Part shown: positions 22,439-35,507 of the stretch, one piece after another
How positions within the stretch are numbered: position 1 is the first letter of the stretch
How the letters are laid out: each line of letters opens with the position of its first letter
Source of the DNA: Cokeromyces recurvatus
Taxonomy: Eukaryota > Mucoromycota > Mucoromycetes > Mucorales > Mucoraceae
Direction: 5' to 3'
Assembly: GCF_025118155.1 (NCBI RefSeq)
Contig: NW_026251433.1
Location: 1-64,000, forward strand
Length of the DNA stretch: 64,000 nt
The notes under the pieces: model-generated
Database searches by the model: none
Seen by the model: only the letters and a program-made list of their open reading frames with translations
Told to the model about the DNA's origin: nothing
Program-made: the position numbers and the translations under genes

Positions 22439-22542
22439 TTTCCTTTTTTTTTTTGTGCCTGAATAATAAGAATATAAAAAAGGAGGAAGGCCTTTTATAT
22501 ACATCTACATTATATAATTATAGTATATGTATAATGCTTTAT

Positions 22543-23673
<1,131 letters not shown>

Positions 23674-23890
23674 GATGTATATAAAAAAAAAATTAAATAA
23701 ATATGAACTGTAGAATAATAACAAGTATTTTTATAGTCTGGCAATTTTTATTTTCATTATTATTATTATTTAACAAATAAATGTTATGCCCCGGCATTTT
23801 CTTTTTTTAATATTGATATTTGTGTGTATAAAAAGCAAATCAACTGGGTTTTAAAGTTTGACAGGAGGCAGACAAAAAAAAAAAAAAAAA

Positions 23891-24652
23891 TTATCTGGCA
23901 GGACTAACTTTATAATTGTCAATAGGTTTAACTTGATCTAAATTTCTCTTCCACTCTTTTGTAACAGGTTCATGGACATTATTCCAAATATAGTCAGGCA
24001 CTTTATTTTCAAAATTACTTCCTTTATCCCATTTTGTTTGTTTGAACCTTTGTTCTATTTCTTTTTCATCTGGGTTCCATTGTTTAAACTTGTCTTCATA
24101 TTCATATTCCCCCAGTTCTTCAGTTTTAAAGCTTTCGCCTTCATTCATCTCATCTTCATTTGAAATAGAAAAGGATCCTGTATCCTCGTTCTTATTTGCA
24201 GCATCCGTATAATGATCATAGTGTTGTGATGTATCGCCTGAATCTGAATCATATTTATTCTTCAAGACATTCATATCCTGTTCAATAAAATTTGAACGAG
24301 TTTTATTTATACTATGATCATTTAAAGCCTTTGACTGATCAGGAGATGTCTGAGGCTCTTCTGTATCAGAGACAATATGATACGGAGTAGTATCATCATG
24401 AGCCATTTTGTTACTTATTGGAATTTCCTGAGGAGGAGGAGAAGTAGTAGTAGTAGTAGTAGCTGTTGTTGTATTTGGCGGATGATCCACATTATTAGCA
24501 GTACCTGCTTCTTCTTGACATTGAGCTGTTGCTCCTTGTGATAAGGGTCGAGGAGGTGGGCCTTCATTTTGATCGAGATTATTATCATAATTTCCACAAC
24601 AGTTGAATATAAAAATGAAAGCTTGTTTAATAGTGTTAATGATACCGGGCAT
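23891..24652 (-). CDS. Unknown acidic, low-complexity protein
   Basis: Single-exon frame of 253 residues that I do not recognise. It begins MPGIINTIKQAFIFIFNCCGN, a short hydrophobic stretch with two adjacent Cys that could be lipid-modified. A Pro/Thr-rich segment follows, with a run of Thr from an ACT/ACC-type repeat, then a long acidic Ser/Asp/Glu region. The last ~70 residues look more conserved and folded: WNPDEKEIEQRFKQTKWDKG and VPDYIWNNVHEPVTKEWKRN. Codon use matches neighbouring genes. The ATG lies about 30 bp from an (AT)n stretch. The C-terminal Trp-rich block is the best handle for a homology search. Confidence 0.55.
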   Translation of the reverse strand: MPGIINTIKQAFIFIFNCCGNYDNNLDQNEGPPPRPLSQGATAQCQEEAGTANNVDHPPNTTTATTTTTTSPPPQEIPISNKMAHDDTTPYHIVSDTEEPQTSPDQSKALNDHSINKTRSNFIEQDMNVLKNKYDSDSGDTSQHYDHYTDAANKNEDTGSFSISNEDEMNEGESFKTEELGEYEYEDKFKQWNPDEKEIEQRFKQTKWDKGSNFENKVPDYIWNNVHEPVTKEWKRNLDQVKPIDNYKVSPAR

Positions 24653-24749
24653 GATAGCTACTATATATATATTAGATGAAAAAAAAAAAAGAAAAGAGAA
24701 AGAGAGAGAGAAAAAGATAAACGCAGTGTAATTTCTTTCTTTTGCATAA

Positions 24750-24782
<33 letters not shown>

Positions 24783-24878
24783 GATGATAAAATACACTAT
24801 TTTGTACAAGCCTAATATTATTTATCATATGTATTTATTATATATAATTATTACTTGAACATATAAATGTATATATCT

Positions 24879-26883
24879 TTATGAATCATCAGCAAGTGCT
24901 ATTAATTCATGAAGTATATCATAACATTCATTTAATAAAGCAACACAGATAGCTTGACCTTCCGGTATATTTCCTTCTTCATCACAAAAAGTACCATTCA
25001 CGCGCATGTTATCTATACTTGCTAACTTTAATTGATAACTATTGTTCATATTTAATCATACAAGTAAAATTAGTTGTAATACATGTTTCATTTTCTTTTT
25101 TTTTTTACTCACGGATAAAGATCTCTAACTAATTAATCGTGTATATAAAAATAAGTATTAGCATACACACATATATATTCATTTATATGTATATATTTAT
25201 ATAATCCTATCTTTTTTTATACCTGAATCAGGTTTTCCCCATTTAGTGACTTCTATTAAGCATTTTCTAACCGTACTAAGTTGGTTATATACAGGCATTA
25301 ATGCTTCTGCTACAGGTACATTTTCACTTAACATTTTAGCCATAATACGATAGCATCCTCTTAATAAGAAATTGACTACTGCTTGACCTTCTGGAATGAT
25401 ATCTGAATTTGGATCTTTGAAATGTCCTTCTGTTCTTAATTTTTCAATATCTTGTAATTGTAACTATTGAATCAGTAAAAGGAAAGTTTAATTTTTTTTA
25501 GATGAAGCCCCTTGATTTTTTTTTCTTTCTTTACATGGTATGCATATAAATCTGTTTCTCGTAAAGTCCATTTATGTGTCAACGCTAATCGATCCAGTTG
25601 AGTTCTAATCTTTTTTAAACGATCTACAATTGGAATGAGTGATTCTGAGATATTATTATTTGTAGACACTTTCAAATCCTGTGCCTCTTCATGTAATTGC
25701 TCTAGTAACCCTTCAATAAGCTCCTTTCCCTTTGGATTTAATTTAAAAAGTTCAACCTTCGTATTGTCTAATTCACGTAACTTTTATACTATTGGAGTTT
25801 GTAAAGAAAAGTAAATAAATATTGGATGAATTTACATACCTTTTCTATTATTTCTTCTATTTCAGTCTTCGAATACCCGTTTGTTTTCTGAGCCAAAAGC
25901 GCCAACTTTCTTCTTATACTGAGCAGTTCCTGGTGTAATGGTTTCCTATTACTCATTATCAATATTTGATACAACTCATCTCTCTTCTTAAGTATCTAAT
26001 AATAATCATTCTACTTACAATACATCCGAAACATCTTGAATATTTGATAATAGCATAGATAAAGCTTGATCTATTATATATATGAATATGTATAATATTC
26101 GACATTTTTTTTTTATTTTATATATTGCTGCTCTTTACTGCATTTTTCTAGTTTATACTTTAAAACATTAATAAAACATGAATTGCTCGAATCAGAATAA
26201 AGAATATTTTCAATGTCCTTTAATCTTTCTTGGTTCTCTAGTAATATTGTATCTGTATAAGTTCCCATATGTGATATTTGCTCTAAATAACGCTAATATA
26301 ATGTATTTTTAAGTTAACAAGGTGAGAAAAATGAAAAGTATAGATCTATGTTGTATACCTCTACTGTGACTAACTGAACATATACAGCAGGACCTAATAA
26401 AAATATACATACAAATATATGTACATATTTATATATAGTAGATTTTAAGTATATATTCAAATATAAATATCTATTTTTCTTTTTAATCGATAAATAATAA
26501 AAAAAAAAAGAAAAGAAAAAGCGTGATAGTTTCAATACATTACTTTCTCTACTTCTGCCAATGGTCATAAAGAATAAGGATAAAAGAGCCATAATGTCAT
26601 CCAATACATCATTGAGTCTATTACGAGAAACAGGATTCCAAATATCACCTGTGCGAATATTGTTAACCAACTCTACTTGCTTTTCGGTTTCTTTATAAAG
26701 TAAGACGATTAGATCTTTATCTGGATATGAATCTCTATCTTTCTTTAATGCATAAAGCTTATGTCGAATTGTAATGAGGTTTTCTAGTATTGGTATTTCT
26801 TTTTAAATAATAATCAAGGTCATTCATGTGATGATTTTTATTATTTACAATATTCTTTTACCTTCAGAAGGTACAATTAACAT
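24879..26883 (-). CDS. Multi-exon helical protein, probably DUF2408 family (tandem)
   Basis: A chain of small exons runs leftward from ATG 26883: about 26862-26883, 26544-26798, 26359-26393, 26139-26292, ~26024-26070, then 25995 onward through ~25850, and further pieces near 25530-25790, 25230-25465 and 24879-25050, ending at TAA 24879. The predicted protein is largely helical, with two similar halves: ILENLITIRHKLYALKKDRD and HQELLSIRRKLALLAQ begin each half. A conserved-looking phrase is repeated near the end: IIPEGQAVVNFLLRGCYRIM and NIPEGQAICVALLNECYDIL. This pattern reminds me of the fungal DUF2408 proteins, whose function is not known to me. Exon borders in the 3' half are approximate. 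Confidence 0.6.
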
Positions 26884-28245
26884 GATGAATATAGTGTAAA
26901 CTAAAACAAGAAAATAATAATAATAATAAAAAAGAATGAAATTTATTAAAGAAAAAATAATAATACGTTTCTTTTTTTTTTTTTTTTTTTTACTGAATAA
27001 AATTTTAAAAATTCCATTTTAGCACAAAACATTGTATTGTTCGGGTCAAATAAATAAATATTTATATTTATACAGATATATAAAAAAGGAAAGTCGACAA
27101 AGACATGACAATGAATATTACCAGCATCAGCTGCATATAATTGCTATAACAAGTGTTTGTCCCATCGACAGTTATTGACTGGAATACGCAAATAAGGTCA
27201 AGTTAATACTAATTGAGGTATTTGAAAGTTCCTAAGGCTGTATTTTCAACACATTTGTTAGCTGTGATAAGGAATAGATTCATCTGTATTTTAAGCAAAG
27301 TTTTAATATTTTCTTAAAAGGGTCTTTCTTTATTGTTATCCTCATTACTGGCCTTTAAAGATCTAGACAGCCACTTTAGATTTGTGAACAGGCTATTTAC
27401 GGGATGGAATTCAAAAGTAAATGTGTTAATATTGGATTAGAGTAATATCACAATTATTAGCTTGCTATTACCCTTTTGTTCTATGAAACACTTTCAACCC
27501 GCTGAACTGATATGATTGAAAGTCAAAATAATGCTCTTGTTAGCCCCCCCATTGTCCTCTATTAATGTCAATCATACGGGATTTAATACGCCTATCTTCA
27601 TGCGCTTTTTATGTACAAACGGTTTGTTCACAATTAGACTATGGCTTTAGCTATTCATCCATTTACCTCATTTCAATATATCAAATTTGGTGATATCCAA
27701 AATCAATATTTTCAAAGAATCTCTAGTGGCTCTAATCTTTCCCTTTATACAAGTTTTGCTTCACTTAACAAAACTTCTTGGAACTCATATCTCAACAAGG
27801 AAATTTGAATAGTACACTCTTTCTAAAACCCTCTCTTATGGAAATTATGCCAGTCCAAGATATGATAAGTAATTCAAACACTTTTACACTTTCAATAAAT
27901 AAACAAAGTGAACACTCAGATTAACTCTAGATGGAGGAGAAGAAGTTTTCTTTTCTTTTCCTTTGCAGACCTACCGTCTTCACAGATCTAATCTTATCTT
28001 ATGGTTACCTATACTATGTGTCGAATGCAATAAATGTCTAATGTGGGCTTCCAAATGAATACACTACACTAGCTATTGTCCACATCATCCTCAAGATTAT
28101 TACCTACCCAAACAGCTTACAATCATATACTTACAAATGTATCATAGATTACTATTGCTCAAAATTCTATAAATAATTCCTTTGCTCTTCCTTATAGACC
28201 ATCTCATCTCAAATAATTAACCAATTCGATAGCCCATCTTATGTA

Positions 28246-28286
<41 letters not shown>

Positions 28287-28854
28287 ATTTAACTTGATTA
28301 CCTTCATCGCAACAAGTCGATATCTTCTTGTTTACTCAACCCTGAGGAAACGTCTTTAGATTAGTTTCCAACTCTCCTACTACAAAGAGCTAGTTTTATT
28401 CTTATTTACCTTGCACTATCCGAATCGTGGCTCTCAACAAAGACTTTAATTTCAATTTTAAAAACGGGAATTCAAAACTATCAAAAAAGAAATTAAAAAC
28501 AAAACAAAAAAAAAAAGATTTCGAATGAATCAGTTTATGCAGAAAGTACAATGATGACTGATATAAACAAGTGAAATAGCATGGTGATATATCAGTGAAC
28601 TTGTGTCAAGATAACGTTTCGTAGCATACTAATTATGTTATTGCAAAAAAGAAAAGAAAGGAAAAGAAAAGAAAAAATTCATTACGTAATTATTAGGAAA
28701 AAACAATAACAAGATTATTATTTTTTTTTTTATACAACTTGCTCATGTATTGAAGATTCATTGTCCGCTATTTAACTTTTCAAGGGAATTATTGGCAACT
28801 TGTTTCTTTCTTTTTTTTCCTTTTTTCTATTATTATACAAATTATATTTTAAAA
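26884..28854. other. Nearly 2 kb without a supported gene
   Basis: Holds poly(T) runs at about 26970-26991 and 28249-28284. A 54-codon open frame from ATG 27642 to TGA about 27808 is not recognisable. At 27033-27053 there is a copy of the word ATTGTTCGGGTCAAATAA, closely matching words at 52281 and, inverted, at 55314 (see findings). Base composition in 27.1-28.2 kb is slightly less AT-rich than other spacers, so decayed coding or mobile DNA is possible. Confidence 0.5.
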
Positions 28855-30014
28855 ATGAGTTTTTTGTAAGTCATCAATAATAAAACAAGAAATCAAAGAA
28901 AGACTCATATTTTATTTTGTCCTTTAGATCAGAATTTAAAAAGAATTTAAATAGAGCTGGTCAAAGCGTAAGGATAACACAAAACAAATAGTGTTATACA
29001 AACTAAACTTTTCAACAATGTGTATATAGATTAAACAAAGAACAGGTGGTAACGATAGAACAATTGATAGTGAATTTGAAGAAGAATATGAAAGATTCAA
29101 GACGTAATTATTAAAGAAACATGAACTTACATTATTCAAATTTTGTTAACGCGAATTTACATAAATTTTAGTCTCGAAAAAAAATCTGAAAAACTTGCGA
29201 AGGAAGCAAAAGGTTATCTTGATTCAATAAGAGGTAAAAATAAATAAATAAAATAAAATAGAATTATGTATATTTGATAAATAAAACTCATATATGAAAA
29301 ATAGCTATGACAACTGCTCAAGTCCGTATCACTCAAACAATAGAGCATTTTTATGACGAAACTGCACCTATGGGACAAGGTGGTGTTGAATATAAACGAG
29401 TCATTGAAAAGTTAGATGAAGAAGCAAGAACTAATTTGGTAAGGAGTTATTAAAATAAGACTTATATTAGTTTATACTGAAATATGACTTAAAATAGGAT
29501 TCAACTTATCGTACTACTGTACTTGAACCATTAAGTAGATTTTGTTCCTATTTCCCTGAAGCAAATGAAGCTATTAAGCGACGTCAAAAGAAATTATCGG
29601 ATTACGATTCTTCAAGAGCTAAGGTTAGAAAGTTAGTTGATAAACCAAGCGAAGATCCTCAAAGATTACCAAGAGTAAAGACAATACATATATATAATGT
29701 TTATATATAATGTTAATAGTTTAACAATAATACATGTATAGGCTGAACAAGAAGCTAATCTGGCTAGGGAAATGTATGAAAACTTGAATACAATCATTGT
29801 TAATGATTTACCAAAATTGATTGAATTAAGAGTACCTTATATTGACCCTTCATTTGAAGCACTTGTCAAGTCACAATTAAAGTTTAGTCAAACAAGTTAT
29901 GAACAATTAGAAGGTTTAAGGCATTATTTTCCTCCTAGCACTGAAGAAGCTGATCGTCGTGTAGATGATATATTACAACAAATGCGTGAGTTAACCATTT
30001 GTGGTAATTTTTAA
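28855..30014 (+). CDS. RVS161: BAR-domain protein of the Rvs161/Hob3 type
   Basis: Seven exons (28855-28865, 28928-28967, 29030-29103, 29172-29233, 29305-29438, 29498-29674, 29742-30014) join in phase to 256 residues. The first coding exon is only 11 nt. The whole protein is an N-BAR domain without SH3: FKKNLNRAGQS, KEAKGYLDSIRAMTTAQ, RKLVDKPSEDPQRLPRAE, LRVPYIDPSFEALVKSQLKF. In yeast, Rvs161 pairs with Rvs167 to bend and cut the endocytic membrane tube and also acts in cell fusion. The length and absent SH3 domain separate it from Rvs167/Hob1. It ends RELTICGNF. Confidence 0.92.
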
Positions 30015-30474
30015 CCTCTTTAAATAAAATATATATATATATATCTATAATAATAGTAATAAATAACTTCTCCCTTTAACGTCTCATAAGCATATACTTT
30101 AGAATAAAAATAATATCACATCATAGTTTACTTTTGTCTATTTAGAAAAAAGTCTTCCAGTTAGTTCAATCATATACTCTTCTTGACTCATTTAAAGGTG
30201 ATTCTTCTTTAATAAATTTTTAATTATACGTAATTACCACATGAGTGTGACTTGAGTTTTGAAAATACTTGATATTTTTTCACTCAAATGGACATAGTTA
30301 TCTTGGTGAATTTTCAACTTGTTCAAAGTAGACCCATCCATAATGGAAAGAAGGAAATAGCTTCTGTCGGAGAAAGAATAATTTCCCTTGAGATGAAGAG
30401 GGATTTTTTTTTTTCATGCTATTCTTCTGAGAAACTTTTTCTTTTTCTTTTCTCTCTCTCTCTTATTATTTTGC
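30015..30474. other. Short intergenic region
   Basis: AT-rich with an (AT)n stretch near 30030. Presumed promoter of the downstream TANGO2-like gene. The open frame 30288-30512 is low-complexity and overlaps the real start in another frame. Confidence 0.5.
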
Positions 30475-31598
30475 ATGTGTATTTTATTTTGGACAGTAGA
30501 CAATCATCCTAAATATCGATTGTAAAGTAATGAATAAATATATATATATATATAAATGATATAAATGAATGATAATATGTGTATGTATACATGCATATAT
30601 ATAATTATATACAAAGTATTTTTGCTAGTAATCGTGACGAATTTTTAAAACGACCTACAGCAAGAGCTCATTTCTGGGATGAACCTCACCAGAATGTATT
30701 AGCAGGAATAGATCTCGAGTTTAATTCAGGGGACCAACAACTAAAGAATGGTACCTGGTTAGGTATCACTCGACAAGGTCGTTTCTCAGCATTAACAAAT
30801 TATAGAGAACAAAACTTTCGAGGTTCAATTTCTCGAGGTGTTTTGGTCAGGGACTTTTTATGGAGTTCAGATTCAGTTCATGCATGTTTAGACAACCTGT
30901 ATGAACATCGAAATGATTATGGAGGTTTCAACTTGATTCATTTTGATTTTAGCAAAGATCCAGTTGAAATGGCCTATCTTTCAAATCGAGAAAACCAAAA
31001 TAGAATTGATTTGAAACCTGGTGAAATATATGGTACCCTAATAAATATCTATATGAATCTTCTTTATGAAAAAAAAAAAAAACTAACATTCAATTTATTA
31101 AAGGAATTTCAAATTCTGTCTTGAACAATCCATGGACAAAAGTAATAGAAGGGAAGAAACTATTTGAAAATATCATTAAAAAGAAAGTGAAAGTGAAAAA
31201 GAGTTAATAGATAAATTATTCTGTCTATTGAGGTAATTAAATCTGCCTTTTCTTCTTCTTCTTCCTAATTTACTCCTAACAAAATCTTCGGATATATATG
31301 TATATATATGTGTGTGTGTCTATGATATAGTACAACAAAGCCAATGACGAATGTTCAGGATATGCAACGCATATTTGATGACCTTAAAGAACGTATATGT
31401 ATACCACTATTCGAATTTCCAGAATGTCCTGGTGTAAAAGATCTTTCTTATGCTACAAGAACAAGTACTATTGTATTAATAGATTATGATAATAACGTTA
31501 CCTTCATTGAACGTTTATGGCGTGATGAAAATGACCTTACACTTTTTAATCCTGAAAATTATAATGATGTCATTTATCACTTTAAGCTGGAAAAATAG
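30475..31598 (+). CDS. TANGO2: TANGO2-family NRDE protein with an apparent 1-nt deletion
   Basis: Exons 30475-30521, 30617-31032, 31104-31232, 31331-31598. The start MCILFWTVDNHPKYR and the block ASNRDEFLKRPTARAHFW contain the NRDE motif that names the family; GTWLGITRQGRFSALTNYR and GGFNLIHFDF follow. In animals TANGO2 affects ER/Golgi and mitochondrial lipid or haem handling; its biochemical role is unsettled. In exon 3 the frame breaks: five A's at 31178-31182 give a stop soon after (KVKKS), whereas one more A would read KESESEKELIDKLFCLL and join exon 4 (STTKPMTNVQDMQ) in phase. So either one A is missing from the sequence, or this allele encodes a truncated protein. Confidence 0.85.
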
Positions 31599-31810
31599 GA
31601 CGCCAACATAAGTGAATCATGTAATATATAATAATAAAAAAAATTGGAGTATACTTTTTTTTGATTGGCTATTTATTTATTTTTTTTAATTTCATGATTT
31701 ACACGTGAAAATAAAATAAATGGGGTCTGGTCTATCATAATTACATGAATATGATGTCGTTGCTAACCAAAAAAAAAAAAAAAAAAAAAAAGGACCCTTA
31801 AATAATTTAT

Positions 31811-34150
31811 TTATATAGATGAAGAATGAACACTATTGGATGAGGATGGTACAGAAGGTGAAGGATGTGATATAGATAATGGTATTTCTGCTTGCACTTG
31901 AGGAGATAATAATAAAGGAGAAGGAATGGCAGATGCGGTGGCGAGTGTGGAGGAGTTAGAAGCTTCTAGTTCATCAAAAGACAATAAAAGAGGTAATAGC
32001 ATTAAATCAACATTTTCATAAGATACATTACAACACATGGATATCAGTCGTTTATACTCTTGATGTCGTTTACTCGGTGTTCGTAATTTAAGTTGTATTA
32101 GTTGCTCTGTATTTCTCTTTCTATTTTCTTGTAATTGTTTTAACCTTTCTAATAAGACTGTAGGATCTGATTCAGGATTTTGATTTTCCTTTTTAAATTC
32201 GGATATTAAATTATTAATACTTTCTTTTTGAATCTTTAATGTTTGTCTTTTTAAAAGCTTAGAAAGTCTTTCAGATCCTTGTTCAATGACTTCTAACTTG
32301 GACGGATCATATTGAATCTGTTCAAATGTATGTTGAGTACCGACTAAACGTTTCTTGACAAGTTCTAAATCTTGTCTCTTTTCTTTTATAAGTAGTTCCT
32401 TTTGAATTAATTCTCGTTCATAATTTTCAGTAAAACTATTAAATAACTGGGATTCCATAGAAAGATGCGGTGAATGTTGATGGTATTGAGAATCAAGATT
32501 ATTATTATTATTATTACTGAGAATTTCTTTAAATAATCCTTCCACTTTATGCCGTAATTTCGTCCTTGTTATCAATTCATGTCTATTATTATGACGCATA
32601 GTATTATTATTAACATTTGTCTCATTTCCTATCGTGTCGATATGATGAGAAGAGAATCGATTCAGTTGAATAGGGCAATATCGATTGATATGGCTGCTGC
32701 TACCCTTTTCTATTTCATTTATATATTCTCTAGCTGTCATGCCTTCTTCATTCATAATTTCTGTACTTGCTCCTGCATCTATCAATAATTTAACTAATTT
32801 TTTATTTCCAATTTTTGCAGCAATTGATAATGCTGTATCACCATAAACATCTTGCACATTTAAGATGGATACTAATTCAGTGTGATCACTACTCAAGGTC
32901 TCTATTAAACATTCCATATAATATCTTGAAGCATGAACTTTCCCCTTCCAACTAGCTGTCGCTGCTACATGATGAAATACTGTTTGATCCTTTTTATCAA
33001 TGTTAAATATCGTTTTCTTCAACATGCCAATTAAATAAATAAATGATTTTGCATCAAAATTATTTGTAAATAATACAGATCGCATCAGTGCTGTTTGTCC
33101 CTTATAATTGACACGATAAATATCAGCACCTAAATTGATTAAAAGACTGACAAGTTTTAACCTTCCCATAGCAGCTGCCCAATGAAGACTTGTGTGTCCT
33201 TCATCATCAATAATCACATTGACATCTAAATCCATAGGTGGCCGTAGTAAGATGGCTGGAATGCCTGTATCATCTGAGATAAAATATTGTAATAACTGTT
33301 GAGCATAACTACGCTCTGGTCTATCAAGAGTGTCATTATTCTCTTGATTATCAATTAATAACTCTTCTTCCAAATTAAATGCTTCAATCAAAGGACGTGC
33401 TCGCTTCCTCCTTGAATGATTTATATTATTCATCTCTCCTGATTCATTAAATGATCGATCATTTGCAATAAGATTGAATGGTGTGTTATCCAACTCATGA
33501 TTAAAGTGAAGATTAGAATCTAATAAGAGGCTCTCGTTAGTTGTTAAATGTTTAGTAAGGAGCTTTTTCCTCTTGGGTGTTGTAGATCGTGGTTTTCTAG
33601 GCCGTGTAGAAGCTAGTGTTGAATGCTTAGGAGCTAATGGAGGACTTTGATCACCTTTCACAAAATCGAAAATAGGTCGTAATAAACTATCCACTTTATA
33701 ATGTTCAGCTAATGCGACTCCTCTTTCAAAAGGAACCCAAGTACCTTATTATTATTTTGTAATAATTAGTTGACTATTATTTTACACTAACAAATCATAT
33801 ATATATATGTATATAAAACAAACAAATAAGATTTGTTTATAAAGGATTATATATACATAAAGAGCATATATACATACATACTTATATATACATATATATA
33901 CGCTTTATCCTTCTATACCTCTTTATTTACCTTGATATTTGCCATAACCACCTTGTACTTTTTCATGTTCACCTGTTTGCACTTCTCTTTCCAAGATTCG
34001 AGTTCTTTGAGGTTTATCGAATTCAGCTACCTTTAAGATCTGTGTAGCATTTAAATAAGAATCAGATCTTCTTTTCATGACTGCCACATTCTTACACATA
34101 AATTCATACACAGGCACACCTGAATATGTTGCTTTATATATTTGTGCCAT
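31811..34150 (-). CDS. APSES/ankyrin cell-cycle transcription factor (Mbp1/Swi4/Res type)
   Basis: DNA-binding subunit of an MBF/SBF-like G1/S transcription complex. Exons 33931-34150 and 31811-33744 give 717 residues. The N-terminal KilA-N/APSES domain spans the intron: [35 protein letters not shown], then [18 protein letters not shown] basic, Ser/Pro-rich linker (PKRKKLL) follows. Ankyrin repeats are visible at about residues 180-215 ([20 protein letters not shown]) and 300-330 ([20 protein letters not shown]). A long coiled-coil region ([16 protein letters not shown]) and a C-terminal Ser/Pro-rich tail complete it. The start lies 268 bp from the divergent Rab5 gene, so they share a promoter region that includes a ~32-base poly(T). 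Confidence 0.9.
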
Positions 34151-34291
34151 ATTTAATATATTTTATTATGTGTATAAACAACAATAAAAAAAAAAATGGT
34201 CTGCTAATCAAACAAAAAAAAAAGTTTTTCCAGCTTTATAGTATTCTACTAAATATGTATTTAGTCTGCCAATGAAACCACGTGCGCTTCT

Positions 34292-34330
<39 letters not shown>

Positions 34331-34418
34331 ATAATTGATAAAAATCATTTTCTTAGTACTCCCTCCCCTTTTTTTTCCTCTTTTTTTTTTTTCTTAATTT
34401 ATTCATCATTAACAAAAA
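34151..34418. promoter_or_regulatory. Shared upstream region of the APSES factor and Rab5 genes
   Basis: 268 bp between two divergent start codons. Contains a long poly(T) around 34298-34329 and T/C-rich DNA just before the Rab5 start. No specific site is identified. Confidence 0.45.
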
Positions 34419-34546
34419 ATGTCATCTACAACAGGCATAGAAGGTCAAACAAATACACTTAATGCTACTTTAAATGGAAAGCCAAAACAAGTTAAGCTTG
34501 TCTTATTAGGTAAATAAATGAAAGAAAGAGGGTGAAAAAAAGCTTA

Positions 34547-34594
<48 letters not shown>

Positions 34595-34725
34595 GTGTTT
34601 ATTATAGGTGAATCTGCAGTAGGAAAATCTAGTATTGTTCTTCGATTTGTTAACCGAGAATATATTGAAAATAGGGAGCCTACTATTGGTGGTAAGGATT
34701 AGGAGTTGATACATTTTTATGGTGT

Positions 34726-34756
<31 letters not shown>

Positions 34757-35388
34757 GTTAAAAAAATTCTATTCTATTATTTTTATTAGCTGCCTTTTTA
34801 ACCCAAAAGTGTGTCTATCAAGACCGAACTATTAAGTTTGAAATTTGGGATACAGCAGGACAAGAACGTTTTCATTCTCTGGCTCCTATGTATTATCGTA
34901 ATTCTCAAGCAGCTATTGTGGTTTATGATATTACGAAGGCAGTAAGTGTATCTACTGTTCACTGCTTTATTAAAGACTAAATAAGATAATATATATATAT
35001 ATATGTGTAGCTGACACTTGATAAAGCCAAATCATGGGTAAAAGAATTGCAAAGACAAGCTAATACAGATATTGTTATTGCTTTAGTTGGTAATAAACTT
35101 GATCTATGTGATCAAGACGAAAATGAACGTCAAGTACCTAAAGAGGATGCACAAGCATTTGCAGATGAGGCAGGCCTTTTGTTTTTCGAAACGAGTGCCA
35201 AATCAGCTCAAAATATAGATAATATCTTTACTGCTATTGCAGCAAAGATACCATTGGAAAATAATCACACATCAGGAGGAAGTGGAAGAAATATGGGTGG
35301 ATTAAGAACAGGTCTTCAAGGCAATGGTGGAGGAATTAATTTAATGCAGCAACCTTCTATTGAAAATTCAAATGCATGTGCCTGCTAG
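34419..35388 (+). CDS. VPS21: Rab5-type small GTPase (Vps21/Ypt5)
   Basis: Controls early endosome tethering and fusion. Exons 34419-34509, 34608-34691, 34790-34941 and 35011-35388 give 234 residues. All nucleotide-binding motifs are present: P-loop GESAVGKSS, switch [20 protein letters not shown] and ETSAKS. The effector/switch region ([28 protein letters not shown]) is Rab5-like rather than Rab7 or Rab11. The hypervariable tail is Gly/Asn-rich and ends NACAC, a -CxC prenylation signal. Two introns contain very long poly(T) runs (about 34551-34590 and 34732-34756), which make this locus assembly-sensitive. Confidence 0.94.
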
Positions 35389-35507
35389 AAATAAATAAAT
35401 AAATACCCTGCCTTACATATATCCTTATATATCAGTCATATACAAAATAAAAAAAATAAAAAGCATTATTATATCTCTATTTATTACAAGTGTCTATTAT
35501 AATTAAA

